DNA from: Bacteroidetes bacterium UBA4009
Lineage (GTDB): Bacteria > Bacteroidota > Bacteroidia > NS11-12g > UBA9320
DNA: 16,708 nucleotides
Assembly (NCBI GenBank): GCA_002384205.1
Contig: DGBH01000175.1
Span: 1 to 16,708 of the forward strand
Direction of reading: 5' to 3'
The position numbers were made by a program, and so were the translations under genes. Positions within the stretch are counted from its first letter, which is position 1. The number at the start of each line of letters is the position of its first letter. Below, piece after piece: positions 1 through 8,234 of the stretch. Under the pieces are notes generated by a model. The model did no database searches. It was not told where the DNA came from and worked only from the letters and a program-made list of their open reading frames with translations.

Positions 1-305
1 AAAACAGACCCTTTTCTTTTTAAATGTTTTAACAGCCAACTTGCTACTATTTCTTTTTGAACTACTACATAATCGTAGTTGAATCCTAAAAGAAAAAAGG
101 TTGTTTTTAGTAATCTCCAGTATTTATCTATGCTGTTTGTTAAAGATGCTTTCCCCTCTGTTCGGTAATCTCTATAACCCCGAAGTGGCATCCATGTAAG
201 ATTGAATGTTTCCTTTATTTGTTCAAAATAATTAACCATTCTGATACGAGAACTAGCATGATTCTCGGATCCTACGGTGATAACAAACAATGTAGGTTTA
301 AACAT
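1..305 (-). CDS. Glycosyltransferase, N-terminal part (cut by window edge)
   Basis: About 101 codons read leftward from an ATG at 305-303 and stay open to the window edge, so only the N-terminus is present. An in-frame stop (TAA) lies six codons upstream, which makes this ATG the first possible start. The protein begins with a hydrophobic strand (MFKPTLFVITVGSEN). It then has SSRIR at residues 18-22, and the strand YDYVVVQKE at 77-85. A short beta-strand start, a Ser-Ser/Arg step and an 'it is known to be X' strand ending in QKE are typical of the N-terminal Rossmann domain of GT4-type glycosyltransferases in surface-polysaccharide loci. It lies 91 bases downstream of another minus-strand glycosyltransferase and is probably co-transcribed with it. 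The donor-binding domain is outside the window, so sugar specificity cannot be judged. The family call is an inference from pattern and context. Confidence 0.6.
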   Translation of the reverse strand, partial: MFKPTLFVITVGSENHASSRIRMVNYFEQIKETFNLTWMPLRGYRDYRTEGKASLTNSIDKYWRLLKTTFFLLGFNYDYVVVQKEIVASWLLKHLKRKGSV

Positions 306-396
306 CCGCTGCGAATATAATTATATCCAATACATACCTCAGGACTGGTTTAGGTGACGGCATAATGAAATCTAGAGATGATTCGGCATTCCTTTT

Positions 397-1416
397 TTAC
401 CGTGAAATAATGTTAACCAACGAGACTTCTCTTGTACTCAAGGAAAATAAAGATTCTGCACGATTTCGGATGGATGTGGATGCTTCTTCTAATTGAGGAA
501 GATGTACGATACGGTTAAATTCTGCTTGACTTTCGTCTTGAAGAATAAAGTCGGGATTGTGAACTATGAATTTGGAATTGCCTGCATTGAAGGCTAACGG
601 AATGCAACCGCAAAAGATAGCTTCACAGAGGGCATTTGGCATACCTTCTGAACGAGAAGGGAGCAGGTAAAACTGGTTTTTTGCATAGTAAAGTATCGTT
701 TCTGAATGGCTTACTGGCTTTACGATAGTGAGGTTTTTCAATTTCGGAAAATAATGCAACATTGAGTCTTGAATACCCACTATGGTAAAATGAAAGTCGG
801 GATTATTTTCTGCGTAGGTAAGTATTCTGTCTATTCCTTTAATTAAAAATGTTTTATAGTCGGCAACTTGCGCAATAGTGAGCACAGATCTTGGAGTACT
901 TTTGACATTTGTGTTTACATTGAATAGGGATGGGTTAAATCCATTGAATAAGGTAATTACATCGTCTTTATGACCTCTTATCTGAATCGTTTTTTCAGCT
1001 AATTCGTGTGATTTGGGTAACAGTACTGTCGCATGTTTGATGATAAAGTGAATTACGTTTCTGCGCCATTTGGGCATTACGTCCTGCTTAAAGTCAATTT
1101 CTTCTTTGCTAAAAACTTCGTATCCTCCGATAGTGATATAGGTTTTTGTACCGAGTATTTTGGAGAGTAATACGGGGACGAGCATATGCGTATCCGCAAA
1201 AACAGAGAATGTTTTTCGATAGCCTGTAAGCATTAGATAGATCGAGTGTAGCGCAAATTTGGTCAATTCTATAGGGTAGCCTAAACCTGTGGTTTTTACG
1301 TGAATTAACAATTTGACCTCGAAATGCATTTCCAATATTTTCACATCCTGCATGCTAAAGGAAGATGGGGAAAGCAAGATAACTAGAAGTTTTTCTCTCT
1401 TCATGTAACGGGTCAA
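397..1416 (-). CDS. Glycosyltransferase family 4 (group 1) protein
   Basis: This 339-residue protein probably transfers a sugar from a nucleotide donor to a growing lipid-linked glycan on the inner face of the cytoplasmic membrane. The C-terminal half carries the GT4 donor-site signature PSRSEGMPNALCEA at residues 253-266. E257 and E265 form the EX7E motif that contacts the nucleotide sugar. An NGF motif (158-160), a strand that ends the first Rossmann domain in many family members, precedes it. The N-terminal domain is short, giving a length slightly below the common 350-400. The ATG at 1416 is used here; a second ATG four codons in (residue 5) is an equally possible start. A -7-like box TAATTTTG lies 44-51 bases upstream on the minus strand. 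The next gene leftward is a second glycosyltransferase. Acceptor and donor are unknown. Confidence 0.85.
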   Translation of the reverse strand: MTRYMKREKLLVILLSPSSFSMQDVKILEMHFEVKLLIHVKTTGLGYPIELTKFALHSIYLMLTGYRKTFSVFADTHMLVPVLLSKILGTKTYITIGGYEVFSKEEIDFKQDVMPKWRRNVIHFIIKHATVLLPKSHELAEKTIQIRGHKDDVITLFNGFNPSLFNVNTNVKSTPRSVLTIAQVADYKTFLIKGIDRILTYAENNPDFHFTIVGIQDSMLHYFPKLKNLTIVKPVSHSETILYYAKNQFYLLPSRSEGMPNALCEAIFCGCIPLAFNAGNSKFIVHNPDFILQDESQAEFNRIVHLPQLEEASTSIRNRAESLFSLSTREVSLVNIISR

Positions 1417-1459
1417 TTAGTAATGTGTAGGACGATTGATAGGAGCTAGATTAAGTATT

Positions 1460-1467
1460 CAAAATTA
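1460..1467 (-). promoter_or_regulatory. Candidate Bacteroidota -7 box for the 397-1416 gene
   Basis: On the minus strand the bases read TAATTTTG, an exact match to TAnnTTTG. Transcription would start near 1453-1455 and give a leader of about 38 bases. No TTTG-like -33 element is visible at 19-21 bases upstream, so the call rests on the -7 box and its position. Confidence 0.4.
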
Positions 1468-1631
1468 CAACCACTCTATCTATTTAGCTATTTTTTATAC
1501 AGAACGAATTACCGGCGGCCATAGATGGGCAGTTTAGTCACTTTAAAAGCACGATACTTCATATTCAGTAATCAAACGAGGTGAGTGGTGTGACGAAGTA
1601 TTTTTAGTTATGATAAGAGTTATGCCCGTCA

Positions 1632-1639
1632 TACATTTG
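1632..1639 (+). promoter_or_regulatory. Candidate Bacteroidota -7 box for the flippase gene
   Basis: TACATTTG matches TAnnTTTG and sits about 90 bases before the flippase ATG. Its last five bases overlap the left arm of the 1635-1680 inverted repeat, which would suit repression by a protein bound to the repeat. No -33 TTTG is visible at normal spacing. Confidence 0.35.
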
Positions 1640-1680
1640 TACACTTTGATTCGCGGGGTAAATGCTGGACTTGTACAAAT
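1635..1680. repeat. 9-bp inverted repeat, possible operator
   Basis: ATTTGTACA (1635-1643) is matched by TGTACAAAT (1672-1680) with 28 bases between. Each arm contains the palindrome TGTACA, and the two palindromes are 34 bases apart, close to three helical turns. This suits two dimer sites on one DNA face, or a weak hairpin. The function is inferred only. Confidence 0.35.
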
Positions 1681-1728
1681 TTAAATTGGTGTAGGACGGG
1701 ACGATGCAAGAGTCGATGTAATAATTAA

Positions 1729-3210
1729 ATGGGAGTAATTCAGAGACAAGGTAGCAAAAGTACCCTAGTAGCTTATAGCTTTATGCTTATTGGTATGCTT
1801 AGTAATCTTGTTATATACACAGGGATGCTCGAGATAAGGGAATTGGGTATCATCTCATTTATACTCACTACTGGCGCTACGTTTGCTCCTTTTTTATTAC
1901 TTGGTTTTCATGTGATGTTTATTCGTTATTTCCCAAAGTTTGAAGGAGATAAGCAGAATTTGTCACGTCTGTATTCGCTTACTTTCTTTGGTCCGATACT
2001 ATTCACCACGCTTTTTTTACTGGCTTATCTTTTCACTAGAGACGCAGTCACATCGTATTATTTTGCCAAAAGTGGCCTTGCGCCGGTGGTGATAGATTTG
2101 ACCGTATTAGTAGCGGGCATAGTTCCCTTTATAAGTATACTGAATTATGTGTGCAATAGTTTGCAACGCACTGCCGTCCCGTCGTTACTCAATAATCTTA
2201 TAAAATTGGTGCAGCCCTTATTGGTGGTGCTTTATTTTTATAAATGGGTTCAATTTGAGTCTGTTATAATCAGTTTAGTTGTTTTTCAAGTAGTACTTTT
2301 TGTTGGTTTTTTTGTGTATCAGCAGTCACTTCTAACCATCAAATTGTCTATTAATATTAAGGATGTTTTTAAGCTTCCAGAACCCCAAAAATTGATAAGC
2401 TATGCTGCTTATGGGTTTGCAATAGGAGTAGGCGGAGCATTAATTACCAATATAGATACCTTTATGGTTGCCAGTTTGCTTGGGATGGAAGCCACGGGGT
2501 TATATGTTTGGGGTTTAAATATTATTAATGCGATTATTATTCCATATGCGATGCTATCGTCTATCGCAGCTCCTTTCATTTCAAAGTATTGGACAGATAA
2601 TGACATGCAGAGTATGAATAAGCTGTATAAGCAAAGTAGTAGTTCTTTGCTGCTTTTTTGTTCTGCATTGTATTTTGCAGTTTGGCTTGGGTTAGATGAT
2701 TTATATCTGCTCTTGCCAAAAGGAGATCAGTATGCTCAAACCAAATATGCAGTTTTAATATTGGGAGCCGCCAAGATCGTAGATGTTTCTACTGGTTTTA
2801 ATGGGCCAATAATTGCGTACTCAACTAGGAACAAGGCATTTCTTTGGATTTTAGGGGTTACGGCAGCAATCAATATTGGTCTTAATTTTGTGCTTATACC
2901 CTTATATGGCATACAGGGAGCCGCCGCAGCGACACTTATCTCGTTTGTTATTTTCAATTTAATTAAATATTTATTTATCAAATTGGCATTTAACCTGAGT
3001 CCGTTTAATCTTAACTTTTTCTATATTCTCTTCATATCCGTGGCGCTGTTTGGATTGTTTTATTTCTTGCCAAATGCTTCGAATCCAATTCTAAATATCG
3101 CGTTTAAATGTGTCGGTTTTTTAACGGTTTATGCTATTGTCATATATTCAGTTAATGTTTCAGAAGATTTTAATTCACTGGTGAATAAGATCTTGAGAAT
3201 CAAGAAATAA
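1729..3210 (+). CDS. Polysaccharide flippase (Wzx-like, MOP/MVF superfamily)
   Basis: This 493-residue, strongly hydrophobic integral membrane protein has roughly 12-14 hydrophobic segments along its length, the usual size and layout of Wzx-type oligosaccharide exporters. The N-terminus (IQRQGSKSTLVAYSFMLIGM) followed by a membrane segment resembles the Polysacc_synt family start. FIRYFPKFEGD around residues 64-74 is a charged cytoplasmic turn common to the family. It probably flips a lipid-linked repeat unit across the cytoplasmic membrane. The start is the ATG at 1729; no ATG lies close upstream in frame. It stands alone on its strand: a glycosyltransferase diverges upstream and the amidotransferase gene converges, with only five bases between the two stops and no room for a separate terminator. 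Glycosyltransferases on both sides support the polysaccharide role. The exported substrate cannot be read from the sequence. Confidence 0.88.
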   Translation: MGVIQRQGSKSTLVAYSFMLIGMLSNLVIYTGMLEIRELGIISFILTTGATFAPFLLLGFHVMFIRYFPKFEGDKQNLSRLYSLTFFGPILFTTLFLLAYLFTRDAVTSYYFAKSGLAPVVIDLTVLVAGIVPFISILNYVCNSLQRTAVPSLLNNLIKLVQPLLVVLYFYKWVQFESVIISLVVFQVVLFVGFFVYQQSLLTIKLSINIKDVFKLPEPQKLISYAAYGFAIGVGGALITNIDTFMVASLLGMEATGLYVWGLNIINAIIIPYAMLSSIAAPFISKYWTDNDMQSMNKLYKQSSSSLLLFCSALYFAVWLGLDDLYLLLPKGDQYAQTKYAVLILGAAKIVDVSTGFNGPIIAYSTRNKAFLWILGVTAAINIGLNFVLIPLYGIQGAAAATLISFVIFNLIKYLFIKLAFNLSPFNLNFFYILFISVALFGLFYFLPNASNPILNIAFKCVGFLTVYAIVIYSVNVSEDFNSLVNKILRIKK

Positions 3211-3215
3211 TATCA

Positions 3216-4970
3216 TTAACCTCTCCATTTTTTAAGCATATTGAGTCTCCAATTCAAATGAATGTTGTCTGCTAGCGCAGCAAAGTGAGATTTTAAAGGT
3301 CCTTGTGCCCAGCGTTGTTCTCCCGGGGTTACAAATCCTTTTTTATCCTTTCGCTTATATATCGCATCGGGCAGCACGTCTTGCATTGCCTCTCTTAGTA
3401 TATACTTGGTTTCTCCATTTTTTAATCGCCATTTTATAGGGAGTGAGAATCCATATTCTACCAGCCTATGATCCAAAAAAGGAACCCTACTTTCTATACT
3501 AAATGCCATACTGTTCCTGTCTTCAAAATGTAAAAGCGTTGGCAATGTGGTAGTCATAAGGAGATGATAGAGAAAGTTGTCCGTTCTAGAGGCAAATTTA
3601 TTTTCTAAATGAAGACTGCTTTTTGCATAGTCATATTCCGCTTGCTGCTTGTGTTTTTTCTTTAACTCTAGTTGCATAAAGCTGTTTTCGTCTCTAAAAA
3701 CCAAGATGAACGAGAACAGGCATGTTTTAACTAACTCGCCAAATTGCACCTGGTGTTCTCTCTGATGCGCCTTCAATACTTTAGCAAAACGCCAAAATTT
3801 TAAACTCCGCAAACAATCCGCAAGAATGCGATAGTAGGTATGCATATAGCCTATAAGGTACTCGTCACTTCCTTGCCCATTAATCAGTACTTTTATCTTG
3901 CTTTGACTGGCTAGTTTCATCACAAAATATTGGGAGTAATAAGAACTTCCCGCAGGTGGTACATCCACTCCATCTAAAAAATGGTCAAAATGTTTTTCTA
4001 AGTCGGCATCACTCGGCTGCTCATACTTAGAATCTATATTTTTATATCTTTCACTCAATAGTTTTGCAAATGGTCGCTCATCCACAGCTCCTTTGCCTTC
4101 GTAAAAGATAGTAAATGTTTTATAATCTAGCTTGCTATGATCTTTTGCTATACTTGCCACTATTGCGGAACTGTCTATGCCGCCACTTAAGCACGAACCA
4201 ATAGGTACATCAGAACGCATATGAAGTCTTAGAGAGTCTTGCCAGAGCCTCTTAAACTCGGTTATGGCTTCTGCTTCGGTTTCGGGTATAGGTACTTTTT
4301 TTAAATCCCAATACCGTTTTATAATGATGTTTCCATTTTTCCAAACGAGGTTATGAGCCCCTCGAAGTTGTGCTACATGTTGGTAGTATGTTTCGTCTTT
4401 GTATCCAGCGAATCCTAAGTTTAGCCCACGAGCAACTTGTTTTTGGTTTATTTCAGGATTAAACTCAGGAACTATTTTTAATGTTTTTAACTCTGAGGCA
4501 AAGATAAAATCGCCTTCAGCGATGATGTAATTAAATGGCTTTATCCCAAATCTGTCGCGAGAGCAGAAAAGTTCTTCTGCGGTATGGTCCCAAAGGGCAA
4601 ATGCCCACATCCCAACGAAACGAGTGACGCAGTCTTGTCCCCATGAAAGGTAAGCGGCACATATCACTTCGGTATCACCTGTGGTGGTAAATACGTGCCC
4701 TTGTTCCTGCAATTCTTCTCTAAGCTCTACGTAGTTGTACACCTCCCCATTAAAAACAAGAGTCACGTTGTGATAATAAAATGGCTGATCGGCGGATGCA
4801 GATAAGTCTAATATGCTCAGCCTATTGTGGCCTAAATGACCTTGGCTAATAGCATGTTTTCCTGTAGCATCTGGCCCACGATGATGCTGTGCTTGAAGCA
4901 TCTGCTCAATATATTGAGAGTCTTTTGGGTTAGCCCCGTTTCTTCTTACTATACCTACTATGCCGCACAT
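3216..4970 (-). CDS. asnB: Glutamine-dependent asparagine synthase-type amidotransferase
   Basis: This 584-residue protein joins a class II glutaminase to an ATP-dependent synthetase domain. After Met removal, Cys2 (MCGIVGIV) is the glutaminase nucleophile. HHRGPD (29-34), NRLSILDLS (49-57) and FNGEVYNY (73-80) complete that site. The synthetase half has the PP-loop SGGIDSS (262-268), NGQGSDE (364-370) and the late block ESRVPFLDHRLVEYG. All key residues appear present, so it should be active. The family makes asparagine from aspartate with glutamine and ATP. Versions inside glycan loci can instead amidate a sugar acid, as proposed for WbpS-like proteins. The setting among glycosyltransferases and a flippase makes that plausible here. 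The ATG at 4970 is fixed by the need for Cys2. The gene converges on the flippase and diverges from the GT4 gene at 5075. Confidence 0.9.
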   Translation of the reverse strand: MCGIVGIVRRNGANPKDSQYIEQMLQAQHHRGPDATGKHAISQGHLGHNRLSILDLSASADQPFYYHNVTLVFNGEVYNYVELREELQEQGHVFTTTGDTEVICAAYLSWGQDCVTRFVGMWAFALWDHTAEELFCSRDRFGIKPFNYIIAEGDFIFASELKTLKIVPEFNPEINQKQVARGLNLGFAGYKDETYYQHVAQLRGAHNLVWKNGNIIIKRYWDLKKVPIPETEAEAITEFKRLWQDSLRLHMRSDVPIGSCLSGGIDSSAIVASIAKDHSKLDYKTFTIFYEGKGAVDERPFAKLLSERYKNIDSKYEQPSDADLEKHFDHFLDGVDVPPAGSSYYSQYFVMKLASQSKIKVLINGQGSDEYLIGYMHTYYRILADCLRSLKFWRFAKVLKAHQREHQVQFGELVKTCLFSFILVFRDENSFMQLELKKKHKQQAEYDYAKSSLHLENKFASRTDNFLYHLLMTTTLPTLLHFEDRNSMAFSIESRVPFLDHRLVEYGFSLPIKWRLKNGETKYILREAMQDVLPDAIYKRKDKKGFVTPGEQRWAQGPLKSHFAALADNIHLNWRLNMLKKWRG

Positions 4971-5074
4971 CTATTATGCTTGCAAATTGACTACTATTCT
5001 TTCAAAATAAAAACAACAAGTATCCATATTTTTTAAAGAGTGTATCTTAAAATAGAGCTAATATTGCCATACCG

Positions 5075-6370
5075 TTGAAAAAGAAAGTCCTCATACTTAC
5101 TTATTATTGGCCACCCGATAACAGCTCGGGAGTCCAACGATGGTCGTATTTTGCTCATTTCTTACACCAAATGGGAAACGACGTTACAGTGGTTACGGTA
5201 AACCCAAAGGATGCATCGTATAAGAATATGGATGACTCATTTATGGAGCTGATAAGCAAGATTAATGTGGTGCAGACTTCTACCTTAGAACCACTTAAGA
5301 CTTATTCGCTGCTTACAACGGGATCTTCGCATAAAGGAATTCCGCGTGGAGGGGTAAATAATTCGAAAAGTATATTTAAGAAATTGGCCTCTATGATCAA
5401 GGAAAACCTGTTTGTGCCTGATGCTAGAGTGGGGTGGAATAAATTTGCTAAAAAAGCAGCACAAGAAATAATACAGCGTGAATTGCCGGATGTAGTAGTA
5501 ACTACAGGTCCACCTCAATCCACTCACCTGGTGGGCGTAGCATTAAAAAAACTATTTCCTAAGCTAATATGGATGGCTGATTTTAGAGATCCTTGGATAG
5601 AATTATTTAGTATAGACCAAGCCAGTAAATCTGCATGGGCTAACAAACGAAACACCAAATTAGAACTAAGCGTGTTGACCAATGCGGATAGTATACTGAC
5701 CATAGGGCCTAGCATGCAACGATTGCTCCAACAAAAAATGCCCCGTGCGCAGCAAGATAAGGTAACGTATATCTACAATGGATTTGATGATGTAAAAATG
5801 GAGAATGCTCCAATTTTGCCTAGCGATACGTTTACGATTATATTTGTAGGGCTATTGGCGGATGAATATCCGTCTGATGGTTTTGTCTCAGCGCTCAAGC
5901 AATTAGGAGATTCGGTAGCTAAGATTAAACTAATTTTAGCGGGTAATATCGCTAAGAAGTTCATTAATAAAGTGAATGAAATAGATAATCTAGAGGTGGA
6001 TGTTAAAGGGTTTGTTTCTCACGAGCAAAGCCTCTCTCTCATGAAAAGTGCTTCCATGCTATTTACGATTTTGCCTTCGCTCCCCAATGATGAAATTATT
6101 ATTTCCGGCAAAATGATGGAATACATAGCGGCCCGAAAACCTATACTTTGCATTGGTAATAAAAAGGGGGATGCGGCTGCATTGATCCAAGAGAGTAATT
6201 CAGGAGTAACGTTTAATTCTCAAGAAAGCAACGAGATGTTAGCGTTTATTAAAAAATGCATGCAAGAAGAAGGTACATTAAATGCAGATTATCAGTCTAT
6301 TGCGCAATATAACCGAAAGTCCACCGCAGTACAGCTAGACCAGTTACTCGATGAATTAGTGAAAAAATAA
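5075..6370 (+). CDS. Glycosyltransferase family 4 protein with TTG start
   Basis: This 431-residue GT4-like, two-Rossmann-domain glycosyltransferase begins KKKVLILTYYWPPDNSSGVQR, with the YYWPP...SSG loop near residues 10-19 that lines the acceptor/nucleotide cleft. TGPPQSTH (144-151) and ADFRDPW (168-174) are blocks seen in many Bacteroidota polysaccharide glycosyltransferases. The donor domain has NGFDD (235-239) and SGKMMEY (344-350), whose Glu349 stands in the place of the second Glu of EX7E. The start must be the TTG at 5075: homology begins at residue 3, and the next Met is at residue 33. TAATATTG (5059-5066) is a one-mismatch -7 box just ahead of the start. It probably adds a sugar to the same glycan as its neighbours. 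It diverges from asnB and is followed after 191 bases by the deacetylase gene. Donor and acceptor are unknown. Confidence 0.87.
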   Translation: MKKKVLILTYYWPPDNSSGVQRWSYFAHFLHQMGNDVTVVTVNPKDASYKNMDDSFMELISKINVVQTSTLEPLKTYSLLTTGSSHKGIPRGGVNNSKSIFKKLASMIKENLFVPDARVGWNKFAKKAAQEIIQRELPDVVVTTGPPQSTHLVGVALKKLFPKLIWMADFRDPWIELFSIDQASKSAWANKRNTKLELSVLTNADSILTIGPSMQRLLQQKMPRAQQDKVTYIYNGFDDVKMENAPILPSDTFTIIFVGLLADEYPSDGFVSALKQLGDSVAKIKLILAGNIAKKFINKVNEIDNLEVDVKGFVSHEQSLSLMKSASMLFTILPSLPNDEIIISGKMMEYIAARKPILCIGNKKGDAAALIQESNSGVTFNSQESNEMLAFIKKCMQEEGTLNADYQSIAQYNRKSTAVQLDQLLDELVKK

Positions 6371-6435
6371 AGGTGCTTTTGGCTCCTGTTAGTTTTACGG
6401 AATCAAGTAGAACCAACAACGAGTGAAGATTTTTA

Positions 6436-6443
6436 TACCTTTG
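6436..6443 (+). promoter_or_regulatory. Candidate Bacteroidota -7 box for the deacetylase/acyltransferase pair
   Basis: TACCTTTG is an exact TAnnTTTG match in the 191-base gap after the GT4 gene. It would give a leader of about 110 bases before the ATG at 6562. No -33 TTTG at 19-21 bases upstream is seen. The rest of the gap shows no gene and no clear terminator. Confidence 0.35.
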
Positions 6444-6561
6444 AAAAAATAATATCGTTAACAGTAAATAAATACCAGAGAACAATGAAGTGATTCTCGC
6501 TTAAGGTAATCACATCTTAATGCACATAGAATAGGAATTGGTTTCAAAAAAAATAAATTAC

Positions 6562-7200
6562 ATGTTTGGTCAAATAAAAAAAGTACTGATACTAGCCCCG
6601 CATCCTGATGATGCTGAGTTTGGGCTTGGGGGCACTATCGCAAAACTTATAGCAGATGGCAAAGAAGTACATATTGCCGTTATGAGCACCTGTGAAAAAT
6701 CAACTCCAGACGGTTTTCAAAAAGGAGTGATTATAGAGGAGATGTTTAAGTCGTGCCAGTTTTTAGGTATTAAGCCAGAGCATATTCATACATTTGATTT
6801 TGAGGTAAGAGATTTTCCCGCTTTTCGACAAGATATTTTGGAGACTTTTGTAAAGCTTAGATTGGAGTTGAAACCTGATCTCGTATTTGTGCCGAGTTCA
6901 TCTGATATTCATCAAGACCATATGACGGTGCATCAAGAAGGCATGCGGGCGTTTAAGCATACGTGCTTGTTGGGATACGAGATGCCTTGGAATAACTTTG
7001 GGTTCACTTCTTTTGTGTTTGTAAAACTTACCCAACTACACTTAGATAAAAAAATGGCAGCACTCAATCTTTACGAGAGTCAAAAACAAAGAAGTTATAA
7101 CAATATTAATTTTGTTACGTCTTTAGCTCAATTGCGCGGCGGACAAATACAGCAAAAATTTGCAGAGTCTTTTGAGCTTATCCGTTTTTTTGATTTTTAA
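6562..7200 (+). CDS. PIG-L/LmbE-family zinc N-deacetylase
   Basis: This 212-residue enzyme probably removes an N-acetyl group from a GlcNAc-like unit. The Zn site is plain: APHPDD (residues 12-17, His14 and Asp17) and HQDH (117-120), followed by VHQEG whose His124 continues the pocket. Length and fold match LmbE-like proteins. I chose the ATG at 6562. A TTG eight codons earlier (6538) would add MVSKKINY, but AGGA sits only one base before it and homology starts after residue 5. Twelve bases separate the stop from the LpxD-like gene, so the two are almost surely co-transcribed and may act in sequence on one substrate. A bacillithiol BshB1 role is less likely: the strand after the HPDD helix is not the TRGE-type found there. 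The substrate is not known. Confidence 0.87.
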   Translation: MFGQIKKVLILAPHPDDAEFGLGGTIAKLIADGKEVHIAVMSTCEKSTPDGFQKGVIIEEMFKSCQFLGIKPEHIHTFDFEVRDFPAFRQDILETFVKLRLELKPDLVFVPSSSDIHQDHMTVHQEGMRAFKHTCLLGYEMPWNNFGFTSFVFVKLTQLHLDKKMAALNLYESQKQRSYNNINFVTSLAQLRGGQIQQKFAESFELIRFFDF

Positions 7201-7212
7201 ATACAGGAAAAA

Positions 7213-8205
7213 ATGACAACGGTAGCGGATATAATTGCGTGGTTTGAGAAACGGGGTAGTCAACTAATTATGGGCGATGACGTTAACATAAATCAAGAGA
7301 TAACCCGTCCTAGGGCGATAGACGAAGCAGGAGAACAACATGTTGCGTTTATCTCATCCAAGTATAAAGATACGTATGCCACGCTACTTCAAAATAGCAA
7401 ATGTAAATGTGTGATTGTGGGTCAGGATTTATTTTCCAATGAAATGATTAAGCAATATGCAGATGTTGTTTTTATACCGTCAGAAAATCCAAAACAAGAT
7501 TTAACCTTGTTAATTCAAGGATTATTCAATTCAGTAGAAACCGTGAATACTTCATTTATACATCCTACCGCTTCTATTAGCCCACAAGCAATAATAGGAG
7601 AGAAGGTACACGTAGCAGCATATGCGGTAATAGAAGGCAATGTAACCATTGGCAATAATTCCAACATAGGTGCAGGTTCTGTAATAAAATCGAACACGGT
7701 AATAGGTCAAAATGTAATAATTGGTGCCAATAATGTGCTCGGAGGCGACGGCTTTGGCTATGTGAAAAACGAAGCCACTCAAGAATATGAATTATTCCCG
7801 CACCTAGGTGGTGTAGTGATAGGAGACTACGTTCACATAGGTAATAATACCTGTATTGACCGTGGGTCATTAAAGGATACCGTAATTCACCAAGGCGTTA
7901 AAATAGATAACCTAGTGCATATCGCACACAATGTTACGATTGGTAAAAACTCGCTCATTATTGCCTGTTCGATGATAGCAGGAAGTGCAACAATAGGCGA
8001 AAACTGTTGGGTAGCACCAAGCTCTAGTGTGCGCAATGGCATTTACATTGGAGATAACACCACTATCGGCCTAGGTAGTGTGGTTACCAAAAGTGTTGGC
8101 GCTGGCGAAACCGTAGCAGGTAATCCAGCAATGCCACTTAAGGAGCTTATTAAATTACGCCAACGGCACACAGCGCATCTCGCTGAGAATTCAAAAGAAG
8201 AATAG
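7213..8205 (+). CDS. lpxD: LpxD-type UDP-sugar N-acyltransferase (left-handed beta-helix)
   Basis: This 330-residue protein has an N-terminal nucleotide-sugar-binding domain (about 1-108). Some 25 hexapeptide steps of the [IV]G-rich left-handed beta-helix follow (116-300), then a short charged tail. LpxD hallmarks are GGDGFGY (177-183), CIDRGS (214-219) and DNLVHIAHN (232-240); His239 matches the catalytic base of E. coli LpxD. The family moves an acyl chain from acyl-ACP to the amine of a UDP-glucosamine derivative. The helix ends in VAGNPAMPL, an ending more like sugar O/N-acetyltransferases than E. coli LpxD, and the C-terminal helical arm is short. It may therefore be a second, glycan-specific paralogue rather than the lipid A enzyme; no lpxC, fabZ or lpxA is adjacent. 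The ATG at 7213 follows AGGAAAAA. It is paired with the deacetylase 12 bases upstream. Confidence 0.85.
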   Translation: MTTVADIIAWFEKRGSQLIMGDDVNINQEITRPRAIDEAGEQHVAFISSKYKDTYATLLQNSKCKCVIVGQDLFSNEMIKQYADVVFIPSENPKQDLTLLIQGLFNSVETVNTSFIHPTASISPQAIIGEKVHVAAYAVIEGNVTIGNNSNIGAGSVIKSNTVIGQNVIIGANNVLGGDGFGYVKNEATQEYELFPHLGGVVIGDYVHIGNNTCIDRGSLKDTVIHQGVKIDNLVHIAHNVTIGKNSLIIACSMIAGSATIGENCWVAPSSSVRNGIYIGDNTTIGLGSVVTKSVGAGETVAGNPAMPLKELIKLRQRHTAHLAENSKEE

Positions 8206-8234
8206 GTAAAACCCTTCTTAACGGAGTGGAATAA

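Larger units (their letters stand above)
1417..1728. other. Divergent intergenic region, no gene
   Basis: These 312 bases separate the minus-strand glycosyltransferase from the plus-strand flippase and show no credible coding sequence. They hold one TAnnTTTG -7 box in each direction (1460-1467 minus, 1632-1639 plus). A 9-bp inverted repeat lies at 1635-1643/1672-1680, flanked outside by CCCGTC (1625-1630) and GACGGG (1695-1700). The 10-mer GTGTAGGACG occurs twice in the same orientation (1425-1434 and 1689-1698). The region is therefore probably regulatory, but no known operator was recognised. Confidence 0.6.

Noticed and set aside
315..326. Palindrome ATATAATTATAT ahead of the first glycosyltransferase gene.
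   Set aside because: All A/T, expected by chance in this composition; the nearby TATATTCG is only a one-mismatch -7 box.
1554..1601. ATACTTC / GAAGTAT inverted repeat with a 34-base loop.
   Set aside because: Seven bases at this distance in AT-rich sequence is weak, and no promoter or T-run is linked to it.
5075..7200. GT4 plus PIG-L deacetylase as a bacillithiol BshA/BshB1 pair.
   Set aside because: The GT4 N-terminus (YYWPPDNSSG) and the deacetylase strands do not match BshA/BshB1 patterns, no bshC is near, and the genes are 191 bases apart in a glycan locus.
7515..7870. Several open frames on the minus strand across the LpxD-like gene.
   Set aside because: They are antisense shadows of the repetitive hexapeptide coding sequence, without recognisable protein features or start signals.
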